Notes: generated by a model from the letters alone, not told the origin. A stretch of DNA of 64,000 bases from Microbacterium imperiale (GCF_017876655.1 NZ_JAGIOK010000001.1:496001-560000); one strand, 5' to 3'; numbered from the stretch's first letter, positions 8,656 through 19,987 are shown. A program made the numbers and translations.

Positions 8656-10260
8656 TCAGACCTCGGTCAGCTCGATCTGGCGGAACAGATCCGCCGCGAC
8701 GGCTTCGCGCATCTCGTCGAGCAGGTGGTCGGGAACCGGCGAGTCGACGGTGAGCACCGACAGGGCGCGGCCCGAGGCGTCGGGTCGGGCCACCTGGAGA
8801 CCGGCGATGTTGATCCCCGCCTCGCCGAGCTTCTGCCCGTAGATCGCGACGATGCCGGGACGGTCGGCGTACCGCATCACGACGTGGTGGCGCTCGATCG
8901 GGACCTCGACCTCGTAGCCGTTGATGCCGACGACCTTCGGCACCATCCGGGTGCCGGCGAGCGTGCCCTCGACCGTGAGCACCGAACCGTCGGCGAGGGT
9001 GCCGCGGAGGATCGTGATGTTGCGGTACAGGGGGCTGTCGGACTCGACGATGAGACGGGTCTCGATCCCCCGCTGCTCGGCGAACAGCGGCGCGTTCACG
9101 TACGAGACGTTCTCGCTGACGATGTTCGTGAAGATGCCCTTCAGCGCGGCGAGGCGGTACACGCTCACGTCGTAGTCGGCGAGCTCGCCGCGCACCTCGA
9201 TGTCGAGGCTCGTGAGGGCGCTGGGCGCGAGGCCCGTGAAGATCTGGCCGAGCTGCTCGACGAGGGCGATGCCGGGGCGCACGAAGGGGTCGATGACCCC
9301 ACCGGCGACGTTGACGGCGTCGGGGACGAGGTCGCCCTCGAGCGCCAGCTTCACCGATTTGGCAACGGACACGCCGGCCTTCTCCTGCGCCTCGTCGGTC
9401 GACGCGCCGAGGTGGGGCGTCACGACGACGTTCGGCAGCGACAGCAGCGGGTACGCCGTGCCGTCCTCCTTCGGCGGCTCGGTCGTGAAGACGTCGAGCC
9501 CGGCGCCGGCGATCTCTCCGGTCGTGAGGGCGACGTACAGCGCCTCTTCGTCGATGAGACCACCGCGGGCGACGTTGACGACGTACGCGCTCTTCTTCAT
9601 GAGCGCGAACTGCGCGGTGCCGATCATGCCGGTCGTCTCGGGCGTGCGCGGCATGTGGATCGTGACGAAGTCGCTCTGCGCGAGCAGCTCGTCGAGGCTC
9701 AGCAGCTGCACGCCGAGCTGCTGCGCGCGCGTCGGGGTCACGTAGGGGTCGTACGCGACGACGGTCACGCCGAACGCCTGCAGCCGCGCGGCGATGAGAG
9801 CGCCGATGCGTCCGAGCCCGATGATGCCCACCGTCTTCTCGAACAGCTCGGTGCCCGTGAACGACGAGCGCTTCCACGCGCCCGTCGCCAGCGAAGCGTG
9901 CGCGGCGGGGATGTGACGCGCCAGGCTCAGGATGTGGCCGATCGTCAGCTCCGCCGCGGAGATGATGTTCGACGTCGGGGCGTTGACGACCATGACGCCC
10001 GCGGCGGTCGCCGCCTTGATGTCGACGTTGTCGAGTCCGACGCCGGCACGTGCGATGACCTTGAGCGACGGCGCAGCGGCGATCGCCTCGGCATCCATCT
10101 TCGTCGCCGAGCGGATGAGTACGGCGTGGGCGTCGGCGAGGGCCGGCAGCAGGGCTGCGCGATCCGCACCGTCGACCGAGCGGATCTCGAAATCAGGACC
10201 GAGCGCGTCGATCGTGGCGGGCGAGAGTTCTTCGGCGATGAGCACGACGGGCTGGGGCAC
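8656..10260 (-). CDS. serA: D-3-phosphoglycerate dehydrogenase
   Basis: A 534-residue enzyme for the first step of serine synthesis. The NAD-binding fold has TVGIIGLGRIGALIAARLQA; catalytic Arg/Glu/His are in NVARGGLIDEEAL, GLDVFTTEPP and TPHLGASTDEAQ. After about residue 310 comes the extra intervening domain of long (type I, M. tuberculosis-like) SerA, then a C-terminal ACT domain (RPGIVAIYGQKLGEAGINIA..), the site of serine feedback inhibition in that type. It stands alone on the minus strand, with 138 bp before the next upstream gene. Confidence 0.97.
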   Translation of the reverse strand: MPQPVVLIAEELSPATIDALGPDFEIRSVDGADRAALLPALADAHAVLIRSATKMDAEAIAAAPSLKVIARAGVGLDNVDIKAATAAGVMVVNAPTSNIISAAELTIGHILSLARHIPAAHASLATGAWKRSSFTGTELFEKTVGIIGLGRIGALIAARLQAFGVTVVAYDPYVTPTRAQQLGVQLLSLDELLAQSDFVTIHMPRTPETTGMIGTAQFALMKKSAYVVNVARGGLIDEEALYVALTTGEIAGAGLDVFTTEPPKEDGTAYPLLSLPNVVVTPHLGASTDEAQEKAGVSVAKSVKLALEGDLVPDAVNVAGGVIDPFVRPGIALVEQLGQIFTGLAPSALTSLDIEVRGELADYDVSVYRLAALKGIFTNIVSENVSYVNAPLFAEQRGIETRLIVESDSPLYRNITILRGTLADGSVLTVEGTLAGTRMVPKVVGINGYEVEVPIERHHVVMRYADRPGIVAIYGQKLGEAGINIAGLQVARPDASGRALSVLTVDSPVPDHLLDEMREAVAADLFRQIELTEV

Positions 10261-10398
10261 GGGCGATCCTCTGGAGCGAGCGCAGGGCGCGGAATGGGCG
10301 GTCGCCGCGACGGCCGACGGCGGTGCGGCGGGTCGTCTCAGCCTAGCGCGGCGCGTCCGGGCCCACCGACCGTGTGACGCCGCGCGACCCCAGCGGCC

Positions 10399-10749
10399 TC
10401 ATGTGGCGAGCAGCGAACCGCCCGCGGTGATGGAGTACGACAGGATGTTGAGCCAGAACACCGCGACGAGGCCCAGGCCCGCGAGCAGGAGCAGGGCGAA
10501 GGCGCCCGCGCGGCGCCGGTACCCGAGCGCGAAAGCAGCGGCGAAGACCAGGATCGGGAAGACGATCGCCGACCCCAGCACAGCCCACCCGGCGCCGTTG
10601 AGCCCGCGCACACCCGTCGCCTGCGTCACGAGGTGGCCGACCGCGACCCACACGGCGTAGGCGTAGAAGAGGCCGAACGCACCGGCGACGGTCGCGACGA
10701 GCCATGTCGGCGTGCGACGCCGGGTCGTGGGTGCGGATTCCGTCGTCAT
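10399..10749 (-). CDS. Small membrane protein, about three spans (hypothetical)
   Basis: A 116-residue protein with a Thr/Arg-rich N-terminus and three hydrophobic segments (about residues 17-38, 50-70 and 78-103). Its ATG overlaps the stop of the upstream gene in a TGATG junction, so the two are translationally coupled. The longer in-frame reading to 10830 lies inside the upstream gene and is rejected. I recognise no family. Both proteins of the pair share general architecture (polar N-terminus, several helices) and may act together. Confidence 0.7.
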   Translation of the reverse strand: MTTESAPTTRRRTPTWLVATVAGAFGLFYAYAVWVAVGHLVTQATGVRGLNGAGWAVLGSAIVFPILVFAAAFALGYRRRAGAFALLLLAGLGLVAVFWLNILSYSITAGGSLLAT

Positions 10750-11249
10750 CACAGCCCCGTTCCGAGCATCACGAAGGGCCACGGCACGAGAAGCACCGCG
10801 CCGGCGGCGAGCCAGGCGAACCGCTGCCACGACGGCCGCTCGCGAGTGAGCAGGAAGACGACGCCGAACCAGATCGCAGGCGCCGCGACGGCCACGATGA
10901 CCGCCGGCACGAAGGCCGTCGGCGCCACGATGAATCCCGCGATGCCGTTCAGCCGCAGGCCGCCGATGATCCAGCCGATCGTGTAGAGCAGGTAGATGCC
11001 GCCGAGGACGCCGAGCGACACCAGCGCCGCACTGCTCATGCCCCCATCGGCGTCGGCGCCGGACGAGGTCCGCGCCGGCTCCGAGTCTGCCGGCGACGGC
11101 GCGGGCGCCGACCTCGGTGTCGTCGTCAGCGCCGACGGGTCGGCTTTCGCGCGGCGCGGCACCGCGGTCTCGTCGGCCGCGGGCGCCGAGACGAGGGTGG
11201 GGTCGTCGTCTCCGGCCCAGCTCAGGGCGTCGTCGTCGCGGGGGCTCAC
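10749..11249 (-). CDS. Membrane protein with disordered N-terminus (hypothetical)
   Basis: A 166-residue protein starting at GTG (11249). The first 70 residues are acidic, then Pro/Ala/Ser-rich and look disordered. Three hydrophobic segments follow at about residues 73-96, 101-127 and 140-165. The stop overlaps the ATG of the next gene (TGATG). The function is unknown. Its order upstream of the 116-residue membrane protein and downstream of a Pro-rich secreted protein suggests cell-envelope genes. Confidence 0.65.
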   Translation of the reverse strand: MSPRDDDALSWAGDDDPTLVSAPAADETAVPRRAKADPSALTTTPRSAPAPSPADSEPARTSSGADADGGMSSAALVSLGVLGGIYLLYTIGWIIGGLRLNGIAGFIVAPTAFVPAVIVAVAAPAIWFGVVFLLTRERPSWQRFAWLAAGAVLLVPWPFVMLGTGL

Positions 11250-11301
11250 TCGTTCAGGGTAGCGCGGAGCGCCACGGGCGGGCCCGACGGTGCGTCACGC
11301 C

Positions 11302-12072
11302 TCATCGGCCGGGCCGCCGCCCGAAGAGCAGGCCGCCGCCGACCACGACGACGGCGGTCGTCGCGATGCCGAGCGCTCCTGCCCACGGGCCCCAGACGAT
11401 CGGTCGCGTCAGCGCGCTACCGGTCCTGCCGCTGAGGTCGCCGACCTGCACGGCATCCGTTCGTCCTGTCGCCCCCTCGGGCGCGATCGAGGCGTTGAGC
11501 TCCGCCGATCCCCCGACATCCGGCCCACCCTCGACGTGCACCGTCGCGGTCGGTTGCGGCACGGGCACCGGCGCCACCGCTGCTCGGCCCAGGCGCAGCA
11601 GCGCTCCGAGCCGCGCCGCGGCGCCCGCCGCGACCTGTGTGCCCGATTCGACCCGCGGCAGCTCGATGCCCGGCACGGGGACGGTCTCGTCCACCGGGAT
11701 GTCCGGCACCGGGACGGGCGGTGCCGGCGGGAGGGTCACCGTCGGTGCCGGCTCGGGCGCGGGTTCGGGAATCACGGGAGGAGGCGTTGTAGGCGCCGGC
11801 GCGGGGGTGACGGGCTCGGTCGGGGCCGGCTCCGGCGACTCCCCCGGCTGCGGTCCGTCATCGGCGGGATCCCCCGGCAACACGGGCGCCGGCAGCGGCG
11901 CACTGGGATCCGGGTCGGGAGTCGCGAGCGTGGTCTCAGCCCCCGCATAGCCCCAGACCGCCGCGCTGGGAACCGCGGCGACGCCGCAGCCCGCGATCAC
12001 CGCAGCGGTGAGCCCGGCCGCTTGCAGGCGCACGCGAGCGGACTGCTTCGTCGGGAGGGGCATACGTCCCAT
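11302..12072 (-). CDS. Proline-rich secreted protein with C-terminal membrane anchor
   Basis: A 256-residue protein. It has a basic N-terminus (about 1-17) and a hydrophobic signal segment ending near residue 40 (AAVWGYAGAETT). Residues about 47-140 are very rich in Pro, Glu/Asp, Thr and Ala. The C-terminus is a single helix (ALGIATTAVVVVGGGLL) with a basic tail FGRRPGR. This looks like a sortase substrate or a tail-anchored wall protein, but no LPxTG motif is visible, so plain membrane anchoring is the safer reading. It lies 30 bp after the ilvC terminator hairpin. Confidence 0.7.
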   Translation of the reverse strand: MGRMPLPTKQSARVRLQAAGLTAAVIAGCGVAAVPSAAVWGYAGAETTLATPDPDPSAPLPAPVLPGDPADDGPQPGESPEPAPTEPVTPAPAPTTPPPVIPEPAPEPAPTVTLPPAPPVPVPDIPVDETVPVPGIELPRVESGTQVAAGAAARLGALLRLGRAAVAPVPVPQPTATVHVEGGPDVGGSAELNASIAPEGATGRTDAVQVGDLSGRTGSALTRPIVWGPWAGALGIATTAVVVVGGGLLFGRRPGR

Positions 12073-12103
12073 CGTAAAACCTGCGCACCCGAGGGCAAGC
12101 CGA

Positions 12104-12132
12104 AAGCCCGGCCCCTGATGGGGACCGGGCTT
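12104..12132 (-). terminator. ilvC terminator hairpin
   Basis: A 12-bp inverted repeat (12104-12115 with 12120-12132, one bulged base, TGAT loop) lies 72 bases after the ilvC stop on the minus strand. It probably ends the ilvD-ilvB-ilvN-ilvC transcript. Confidence 0.75.
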
Positions 12133-12204
12133 CCGTGGCCGAGGCCGGACTCGGCGGGGTGTCGCCGAGGATCGGTTCGCACGCGCGACGACGTGCGAGT
12201 CGGG

Positions 12205-13266
<1,062 letters not shown>

Positions 13267-13776
13267 TCAGCCGCGCAGGACGCGCTCGGTGATGCTCTTG
13301 CCACCGCGGCCGATGGCGAGCAGCCCGGACTGAGCGAGCTCTTTGATGCCGAACGGCTCGAAGGCGCGCAGGATGGCATCGATCTTGCCCCGGTCGCCCG
13401 TGACCTCGACGACGAGTGCGTCAGGCGCGTAGTCGACGATCGCGGCGCGGAACAGGTTCGCGACCTCGATGACGTTCGAGCGGGTCTGGTTGTCCGCGCG
13501 CACCTTGATGAGGATGTGCTCGCGCTGCACCGACGACGAGAAGTCGAGCTCGACGATCTTGATGACGTTGACGAGCTTGTTCAGCTGCTTCGTCACCTGC
13601 TCGAGCGGCAGCTCCTCGACGTCGACGACGACCGTGATGCGCGAGAGGCCCGGCACCTCGGTCACCCCGACCGCGAGCGACTCGATGTTGAAGCCGCGGC
13701 GGGCGAACAGCCCCGCGACGCGGGTGAGCAGACCGGGCTTGTCCTCCACCAGGAGGCTCAGCACGTGGCGTGACAT
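13267..13776 (-). CDS. ilvN: Acetolactate synthase, small regulatory subunit
   Basis: A 169-residue regulatory subunit of acetohydroxyacid synthase. The N-terminal ACT domain (SRHVLSLLVEDKPGLLTRVA, then GLFARRGFNIESLAVG) binds valine for feedback inhibition in this family, and the C-terminal ALS_ss domain follows. The ATG at 13776 is one base after the ilvB stop (TGAGATG), with the ribosome site inside ilvB. A 22-residue upstream extension is rejected because it overlaps ilvB. Confidence 0.97.
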   Translation of the reverse strand: MSRHVLSLLVEDKPGLLTRVAGLFARRGFNIESLAVGVTEVPGLSRITVVVDVEELPLEQVTKQLNKLVNVIKIVELDFSSSVQREHILIKVRADNQTRSNVIEVANLFRAAIVDYAPDALVVEVTGDRGKIDAILRAFEPFGIKELAQSGLLAIGRGGKSITERVLRG

Positions 13777-13777
13777 C

Positions 13778-15580
13778 TCAGTCCTCCTCGTCGAATGCGG
13801 GCGCGTGCTCGCGGGCGTACTGGATGTAGCTGTTGCTGACACCCTGCGGGACCATCGGCCAGACCATCGCGTCGGCGCTCACGACGAAGTCGATCACGAC
13901 GGGGCGGTCGTTCGTCTCGAGGGCGAGCTTGATGGCGTCGTCGATCTGGTCCTCGGTCTCGACCCGGATCGCGAGGCAGCCGTAGGCCTCGCCGAGCTTG
14001 ACGAAGTCGGGGATGCGCGCGGTGCCGTGTCCGGTGTTGAGGTCGGTGTTCGAGTGGCGGCCGTCGAAGAACAGCGTCTGCCACTGGCGCACCATGCCGA
14101 GCGAGGAGTTGTTGATGATCGCGACCTTGATCGGGATCTGGTTGATGACGCAGGTGGCGAGCTCCTGGTTGGTCATCTGGAAGCAGCCGTCGCCGTCGAT
14201 CGCCCAGACGACGCGGTCGGGCTGAGCGACCTTCGCGCCCATCGCCGCGGGTACGGCGTAGCCCATCGTGCCGGCGCCGCCGGAGTTGAGCCACGAGTTC
14301 GGGCGCTCGTACTTGATGAACTGCGCCGCCCACATCTGGTGCTGTCCGACACCCGAGGCGTACACGCCCTCGGGTCCGGTGAGCTCACCGATGCGCTGGA
14401 TCACGTACTGCGGCGAAAGCAGGCCGTCGGTGGTCGGCGCGTAACCGAGCGGGAACTCCTCGCGGAGGCCGTCGAGGTAGGCCCACCACTCGGCGGTGTC
14501 GGGCCGGCCGTCGCCGATGACACCGCGGAACGCCGCCTCGAGGTCGACGAGCACGTCGCGCACGTCGCCCACGATCGGCACGTCGGCGAACCGGATCTTC
14601 GAGATCTCGGCCGGGTCGATGTCGACGTGGACGACCTTGGCGTGCGGCGCGAAGAGCGCGGCCTTGCCGGTGACACGGTCGTCGAAGCGCGCGCCGAGCG
14701 CGACGATGAGGTCGGACTCCTGCAGCGCGAGCACGGCGGGCACGGTGCCGTGCATACCGGGCATGCCCAGGTGCTGCGGGTGCGAGTCGGGGAACGCACC
14801 GCGTGCCATGAGCGTCGTCACGACGGGTGCGCCGGTCGCCTCGGCGAGGGTGAGCAGCTCGTCGGACGCGCGACCGCGGATGACGCCGCCACCCACGTAC
14901 AGCACGGGCTTCTGCGACTCGGCCAGCAGCTGCGCGGCGGCCTGGATCTGCTTGCCGTGGGCCTTGGTCACCGGCCGATACCCCGGCAGGTCGACCTTCG
15001 GCGGCCACACGAACGGTGCCGTGGCCTGCTGCGCGTCCTTCGTGATGTCCACCAGCACCGGGCCGGGACGCCCCGTCGAGGCGATCTCGAACGCGGCGGC
15101 GATGGCGCCGGGGATCTCCTCGGCGGTCTTCACCAGGAAGGAGTGCTTGGTGATGGGCATCGTGATGCCGACGATGTCGGCCTCCTGGAAGGCATCCGTT
15201 CCCATGAGGGTCGAGAACACCTGGCCCGTGATGCACACGAGCGGCACGGAGTCCATGTAGGCATCGGCGATCGCGGTGACGAGGTTGGTCGCGCCCGGGC
15301 CGGAGGTGGCGATGGCCACACCCGTCCGGCCGGATGCCGCGGCGTAGCCCTCGGCCGCATGGCCGGCGCCCTGCTCGTGACGGACGAGGATGTGGCGGAC
15401 CGCCTCGTCGTCCATGAGCGGGTCGTAGACGGGCATGATCGCACCGCCCGGCAGGCCGAAGACCTCGGAGACACCGAGATTGTCGAGCGAGCGGACGACC
15501 GCCTCGGCGCCCGAGATGACGGGAGCGGACGGGGTGCGGGACGGCGGCCGGGGAATGGCCGCGGAGATGTCGGTGGACAT
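13778..15580 (-). CDS. ilvB: Acetolactate synthase, large catalytic subunit
   Basis: A 600-residue ThDP enzyme. The catalytic glutamate is in [18 protein letters not shown], the FAD domain spans the middle, and the ThDP/Mg motif [21 protein letters not shown] is near residue 460. It joins two pyruvates, or pyruvate with 2-oxobutyrate. The start at 15580 gives the usual short, Ser/Pro-rich lead; an in-frame extension to 15691 would overlap ilvD and is rejected. It lies 46 bp after ilvD and is coupled to ilvN. Confidence 0.98.
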   Translation of the reverse strand: MSTDISAAIPRPPSRTPSAPVISGAEAVVRSLDNLGVSEVFGLPGGAIMPVYDPLMDDEAVRHILVRHEQGAGHAAEGYAAASGRTGVAIATSGPGATNLVTAIADAYMDSVPLVCITGQVFSTLMGTDAFQEADIVGITMPITKHSFLVKTAEEIPGAIAAAFEIASTGRPGPVLVDITKDAQQATAPFVWPPKVDLPGYRPVTKAHGKQIQAAAQLLAESQKPVLYVGGGVIRGRASDELLTLAEATGAPVVTTLMARGAFPDSHPQHLGMPGMHGTVPAVLALQESDLIVALGARFDDRVTGKAALFAPHAKVVHVDIDPAEISKIRFADVPIVGDVRDVLVDLEAAFRGVIGDGRPDTAEWWAYLDGLREEFPLGYAPTTDGLLSPQYVIQRIGELTGPEGVYASGVGQHQMWAAQFIKYERPNSWLNSGGAGTMGYAVPAAMGAKVAQPDRVVWAIDGDGCFQMTNQELATCVINQIPIKVAIINNSSLGMVRQWQTLFFDGRHSNTDLNTGHGTARIPDFVKLGEAYGCLAIRVETEDQIDDAIKLALETNDRPVVIDFVVSADAMVWPMVPQGVSNSYIQYAREHAPAFDEED

Positions 15581-15626
15581 GGTGGTGAACCTCGCTGAAG
15601 AAGAGGAGTCGATGTCGGTGCCGAAG

Positions 15627-17333
15627 TCAGCCGGTGGTCGCGCCCTCCGCGGCGGAACGCACGAGCTTGGAGTACTTGGCCAGAACGCCACGGGTATAGC
15701 GCGGGGGAAGAGGTGCCCAGCCGTCTCGGCGGGCGTTCAGCTCAGCCTCATCGACGAGTAGGTCGAGGGAGCGAGCCGCGATATCGACCCGTATCAGATC
15801 ACCATCGCGCACGAATGCGATGGGACCTGCGTCCACCGCTTCGGGTGCTATGTGGCCGATGCACAGGCCGGTTGTGCCGCCTGAGAATCGCCCGTCCGTC
15901 AAGAGTAGTACATCTTTTCCGAGACCAGCGCCCTTGATGGCGGCCGTGATGGCCAGCATCTCGCGCATGCCCGGACCGCCCTTGGGGCCCTCGTAACGGA
16001 TGACGATCACCGAACCCGGTTCGATCTCGCCATTGGCGACGGCATCCATCGCGGCGCGCTCGCGCTCGAACACGCGCGCGGGGCCCTCGAACACGGCGGC
16101 GTCGAAGCCGGCGGTCTTGACGACGGCACCCTCGGGGGCGAGCGAGCCGTGCAGGATCGTGATGCCGCCACTGGCGTGGATCGGGTCGTCGAAGCGGTGG
16201 ATGACCTTGCCGTCGAGCGGCTCGGGGTCGAGGTCGCGAAGGTTCTCGGCCAGAGTCTTGCCCGTCACCGTCAGTGCGTCGCCGTGCAGCAGACCCTCGT
16301 CGAGCATCGCCTTCATGACGACCGGGATGCCGCCGTGGCGGTCGACGTCGTTCATGACGTACTGGCCGAACGGCTTCATGTCGGCCACGTGCGGCGTCTT
16401 GTCGCCGATGCGGTTGAAGTCGTGCAGGCTCAGGTCCACCTCGGCCTCGCGGGCGATGGCCAGGAGGTGCAGGACGGCGTTGGTGGAGCCGCCGAGGGCC
16501 ATGACGAGGGCGATCGCGTTCTCGAAGGCTTCCTTCGTCAGGATGTCCTTCGTCGTGATGCCCTGGCGCAGGAGGTTCACGACGGCCTCGCCGGAGCGGT
16601 GGGCGTAGTAGTCGCGGCGCCGGTCGGCGGAGGGCGGAGCGGCCGAGCCGGGCAGGCTGAGACCCAGCGCCTCGCCGACGGAGGCCATCGTGTTCGCGGT
16701 GTACATGCCACCGCACGCGCCTTCGCCCGGGACGATCGCGCACTCGATGCGCTTGAGGTCGGCTTCGCTCATCTTTCCGGCGCGGCAGGCTCCGACGCCC
16801 TCGAACGAGTCGATGATCGTGACGTCCTTCTCGGTGCCGTCGCTGAGCTTGACCCAGCCCGGCATGGTCGAGCCGGCGTACAGGAAGACGCTCGAGAGGC
16901 CCAGGCGCGCGCTGGCCATCATCATGCCGGGGATCGACTTGTCGCAGCCGGCGAGCAGCACGGTGCCGTCCAGACGCTCGGCCATGATGACGGCCTCGAC
17001 GGAGTCGGCGATGACCTCGCGCGAGACGAGCGAGAAGTGCATGCCCTCGTGGCCCATCGAGATGCCGTCCGAGACCGAGATGGTGCCGAACTGCAGCGGG
17101 TAGCCGCCGCCGGCGTGCACGCCCTCTTTGGCGCCCTGCGCGAGCCGGTCGAGGCTCAGGTTGCAGGGGGTGATTTCGTTCCAGCTCGAGGCGATGCCGA
17201 TCTGGGGCTTGTCCCAGTCCTCGTCGCCCATGCCGACGGCACGCAGCATGCCTCGGGAGGTCGTGGCTTCGATGCCGTCGGTGACGGCACGACTGCGGGG
17301 CTTGATGTCGATGGTCTCGGAGCTGTCGGGCAT
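15627..17333 (-). CDS. ilvD: Dihydroxy-acid dehydratase
   Basis: A 568-residue Fe-S dehydratase of the IlvD/Edd family. The cluster cysteines are at [28 protein letters not shown] and the N-terminal TPCNLSLD; the end has [21 protein letters not shown]. It is the first gene of the ilvD-ilvB-ilvN-ilvC block and follows otsB by 29 bp. Oddity: codon use changes sharply near 15935. The last 100 or so codons use AAA, CTA, TTG, ATA, GTA and GGT, which are rare in the first 470 codons and in neighbouring genes, although the protein sequence stays conserved. This suggests a recombined 3' segment. Confidence 0.97.
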   Translation of the reverse strand: MPDSSETIDIKPRSRAVTDGIEATTSRGMLRAVGMGDEDWDKPQIGIASSWNEITPCNLSLDRLAQGAKEGVHAGGGYPLQFGTISVSDGISMGHEGMHFSLVSREVIADSVEAVIMAERLDGTVLLAGCDKSIPGMMMASARLGLSSVFLYAGSTMPGWVKLSDGTEKDVTIIDSFEGVGACRAGKMSEADLKRIECAIVPGEGACGGMYTANTMASVGEALGLSLPGSAAPPSADRRRDYYAHRSGEAVVNLLRQGITTKDILTKEAFENAIALVMALGGSTNAVLHLLAIAREAEVDLSLHDFNRIGDKTPHVADMKPFGQYVMNDVDRHGGIPVVMKAMLDEGLLHGDALTVTGKTLAENLRDLDPEPLDGKVIHRFDDPIHASGGITILHGSLAPEGAVVKTAGFDAAVFEGPARVFERERAAMDAVANGEIEPGSVIVIRYEGPKGGPGMREMLAITAAIKGAGLGKDVLLLTDGRFSGGTTGLCIGHIAPEAVDAGPIAFVRDGDLIRVDIAARSLDLLVDEAELNARRDGWAPLPPRYTRGVLAKYSKLVRSAAEGATTG

Positions 17334-17362
17334 GCTCGAATTCTATGCCCGGCGGCCCGGGG

Positions 17363-18154
17363 TCATCGGCCCGCGCGGGCCTCGGCGAGCCGGCTCAGCA
17401 GGGCCGCGAGCTCGGCGGCGTCGGCCACCCGGTAGGCCGCGACGCTCTCTCCCCCGCCGACGCGGATGCCGATGTCGCCGGCCCCGAGCGACGCGAGAGC
17501 GTCCTCGTCGGTGACATCGTCGCCGGCGAAGAGCACGACGTCCGCATCGACCAGCTCGCGCAGTCGGCGGATCGCGGCGTCCTTGCCCTCGTGGCGCGAG
17601 GCGAACTCGAGGATGTCCTGGCCCGTCCGGCGACGCCACTCGGGCGCCTCGGCTCGCACGAGGTCGTCGATGCGCGCCGCGGCCTCGGCCGCTCGCTCGG
17701 GATCGCTCAGCCGCGTGTGCAGCGCGAATCCGAATCGCTTGCGCTCGATCCAGGCGCCCGCCGTGTCGGCGATGATCGCCTCGGCGCGGTCGGCCAGCGT
17801 GTCGCGCAGCGAGCCGGCGTCGTCCGCATCAGCGTCGTCGGCGCCGCCGGGGTGCCAGAACTCGGCGCCGTGCGATCCGGCCAGGTGGATGCGCGAATCC
17901 GGCTCGCGCTCGGAGATCTCGGCGAGGTGGGCGAGCGTGCGCCCCGAGACCAGCGCGACGGTCGTGTCGGGCAGCGACGACAGCCGTGTCAGCGCATCGC
18001 GGGCCTCGGGCAGCATCCGTGCCGACATCGGCTCGTCCACGAGGGGTGCGAGCGTGCCGTCGAAATCGAGGGCCACGAGCAGGTGGCGTGCGTCGGTGCC
18101 GAGCGCAAGCGCCGTCGCGAGCTCGCCGGAAGGGCTGGGCGACGAGTCGCTCAT
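17363..18154 (-). CDS. otsB: Trehalose-6-phosphate phosphatase
   Basis: A 263-residue HAD-superfamily phosphatase. The nucleophile motif is LLVALDFDGTLAPLVDEP, the second motif ALVSGRT, and the Mg site LFAGDDVTDEDAL. It removes phosphate from trehalose-6-phosphate. Its ATG overlaps the otsA stop by 4 bases (ATGA), so the two genes are coupled and the operon makes trehalose from UDP- or GDP-glucose and glucose-6-phosphate. ilvD follows closely downstream and may share the transcript. Confidence 0.95.
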   Translation of the reverse strand: MSDSSPSPSGELATALALGTDARHLLVALDFDGTLAPLVDEPMSARMLPEARDALTRLSSLPDTTVALVSGRTLAHLAEISEREPDSRIHLAGSHGAEFWHPGGADDADADDAGSLRDTLADRAEAIIADTAGAWIERKRFGFALHTRLSDPERAAEAAARIDDLVRAEAPEWRRRTGQDILEFASRHEGKDAAIRRLRELVDADVVLFAGDDVTDEDALASLGAGDIGIRVGGGESVAAYRVADAAELAALLSRLAEARAGR

Positions 18155-19614
18155 GCTTCCCTCTGCTCCTCATCGACGGTCGAGACCGAACGCGTCGTGA
18201 CGCCGTGTCCGCGAGCGGCCGCCGTCAGCGCATCGAGAAAGAGCCGCGACCAGTCGTCGACGTCGTGCTCTCGCACCCGTTTGCGCAGGGCGCGCATCCG
18301 GCGCCCCTGCTCGGCCGTCGGCATCTCGACGGCGCGGACGATCGCGTCCTTGAGGCCGTCGATGTCGTGCGGGTTGATCCTGACCGCGCTCGCGAGCTCG
18401 TCGGCGGCGCCGGCGAACTCGCTGAGCACCAGCACGCCCTTGTTGTCGACGCGGCTGGCGACGTACTCCTTCGCGACGAGGTTCATCCCGTCGCGCAGGG
18501 CGGTGACGAGCATCACGTCGGCCGCGAGGTACAGCGCGACCATCTCTTCGCGCGGGAAGGCCTGATGCATGTATCGGATGGCACTGTGACCCCAGGTGTC
18601 GTTGTCACCGTTGATGCGGGCGACGGTGAGCTCGATCTCGTCGCGCAGCTGGACGTAGGACTCGACGCGCTCGCGGCTCGGGCTCGCGACCTGCACGAGC
18701 GTGACGTCCTCGACGCTCAGACGGCCGTCCTCGATGAGCTCGCCGAAGGCCTTGAGACGGTGGCGGATGCCCTTGGTGTAGTCGAGGCGGTCGACGCCGA
18801 GCAACACCTTCTTGGGGTTGCCCAGATCCTCGCGGATCTCGGCTGCCCGCGCCTGGATGTCGGGGCGCTGAGCGAGCTCGATGTAGTCGTCGGTCGAGAT
18901 CGAGATCGGGAAGGCCTTCGCCAGCGCCGTCCGGTGCCCGCCGTCCGAGGTGGGCACGCGGATGCCACTGGCCCGGGTCTCGTACCGCAGCTGACGACGG
19001 ACCGCCCGAGCGAAGTTGCCGGCGTCGGCGACGCGCTGGAAACCGATGACGTCGGCGCCGAGGAGGCCCTCGAGCACCTGCTTGCGCCACGGCAGCTGGG
19101 AGTACAGCCCGTAGGCGGGGAACGGGATGTGGTGGAAGTACCCGATCGTCAGGTCGGGGCGCATGTCGCGCAGGAGCTTGGGCACGAGCTGCAGCTGATA
19201 GTCCTGCACCCAGACCGTGCCACCCTCCGCCGCGATGGCGGCCGTCGCCTCGGCGAAGCGGAGGTTCACGCGCTGGTAGGCCTCCCACCAGTTGCGGCGG
19301 TACCGGGGCGCGGCGATGACGTCGTGGTAGAGCGGCCAGATGGTGTCGTTCGAGAAACCCTCGTAGTAGTCGGCGACGTCATCGGCCGACAACGGGACGG
19401 GAACCAGGTGCATCCCGTCGAACTCGAAGGGCTCAAATTCGAGATCGGCCTTGCCCGGCCAGCCGACCCACGCCCCCTCGGTGCTGCGCATGACCGGCTC
19501 GAGGGCGGTGACGAGTCCTCCCGGCGAGCGACGCCACTCGCCTCCGTCACCACCATCCGTGTTCCGGTCAACCGGCAGGCGGTTGGCGACGACGACGAAA
19601 TCAGCGGTGCTCAT
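18151..19614 (-). CDS. otsA: Trehalose-6-phosphate synthase
   Basis: A 487-residue GT20 glycosyltransferase with the family hallmarks FVVVANRLPVDR, GTVWVQDYQLQLVPKLLRDM, IGYFHHIPFP and GVDRLDYTKGIRHRLKAF, and the nucleotide-sugar segment ALRDGMNLVAKEYVASR. Full length. It is the first gene of the otsA-otsB pair. The ATG at 19614 is followed upstream by 81 bp shared with a divergent small membrane gene. Trehalose is a stress protectant and cell-envelope precursor in actinobacteria. Confidence 0.97.
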   Translation of the reverse strand: MSTADFVVVANRLPVDRNTDGGDGGEWRRSPGGLVTALEPVMRSTEGAWVGWPGKADLEFEPFEFDGMHLVPVPLSADDVADYYEGFSNDTIWPLYHDVIAAPRYRRNWWEAYQRVNLRFAEATAAIAAEGGTVWVQDYQLQLVPKLLRDMRPDLTIGYFHHIPFPAYGLYSQLPWRKQVLEGLLGADVIGFQRVADAGNFARAVRRQLRYETRASGIRVPTSDGGHRTALAKAFPISISTDDYIELAQRPDIQARAAEIREDLGNPKKVLLGVDRLDYTKGIRHRLKAFGELIEDGRLSVEDVTLVQVASPSRERVESYVQLRDEIELTVARINGDNDTWGHSAIRYMHQAFPREEMVALYLAADVMLVTALRDGMNLVAKEYVASRVDNKGVLVLSEFAGAADELASAVRINPHDIDGLKDAIVRAVEMPTAEQGRRMRALRKRVREHDVDDWSRLFLDALTAAARGHGVTTRSVSTVDEEQREA

Positions 19615-19695
19615 GCATGCCTCCAGGCTGCGATCGGCGGTGCGTCCAGCCTAGCGGCGCGCCTTCGCCCCTCCGCGGGCGACTACGTTTGTGCT

Positions 19696-19950
19696 ATGCG
19701 CAAGTACCTCTTCGGCACCGGTCTCCTCTCGTCGATCACCGGCGGCATCACGCTGCTGCGCGCCGCCCGCAGCGACGAGCCCTTCACCTGGCGCACAGCG
19801 CTGGCCTGGCTCAGCTGGGCCATCACGTTCGCTCTCGCGATCGGCGCAGTGGTCGACAGCTACCGTGCCGCCCGCGGCAAACTGATCGACGGCGACTCGA
19901 GCGTCGACCGCGACAAGCTGTTCCGCGAGCGCGTCAAGCGCAACGGCTGA
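19696..19950 (+). CDS. Small membrane protein (hypothetical)
   Basis: An 84-residue protein, probably with a hydrophobic hairpin at about residues 8-22 and a clearer span at 38-53, then a charged tail (DRDKLFRERVKRNG). The ATG at 19696 is chosen because the long in-frame reading upstream runs antisense through otsA. It is divergent from otsA and convergent with the thiolase gene. No family is recognised. Confidence 0.7.
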   Translation: MRKYLFGTGLLSSITGGITLLRAARSDEPFTWRTALAWLSWAITFALAIGAVVDSYRAARGKLIDGDSSVDRDKLFRERVKRNG

Positions 19951-19987
19951 CGCGGGGCGCTCATCCGCCCGCGGCTGAGCGGGTGCC

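Noticed and set aside
11302..12072. Sortase-anchored LPxTG surface protein
   Set aside because: The C-terminal span and basic tail fit, but no LPxTG-like motif is present before the span.
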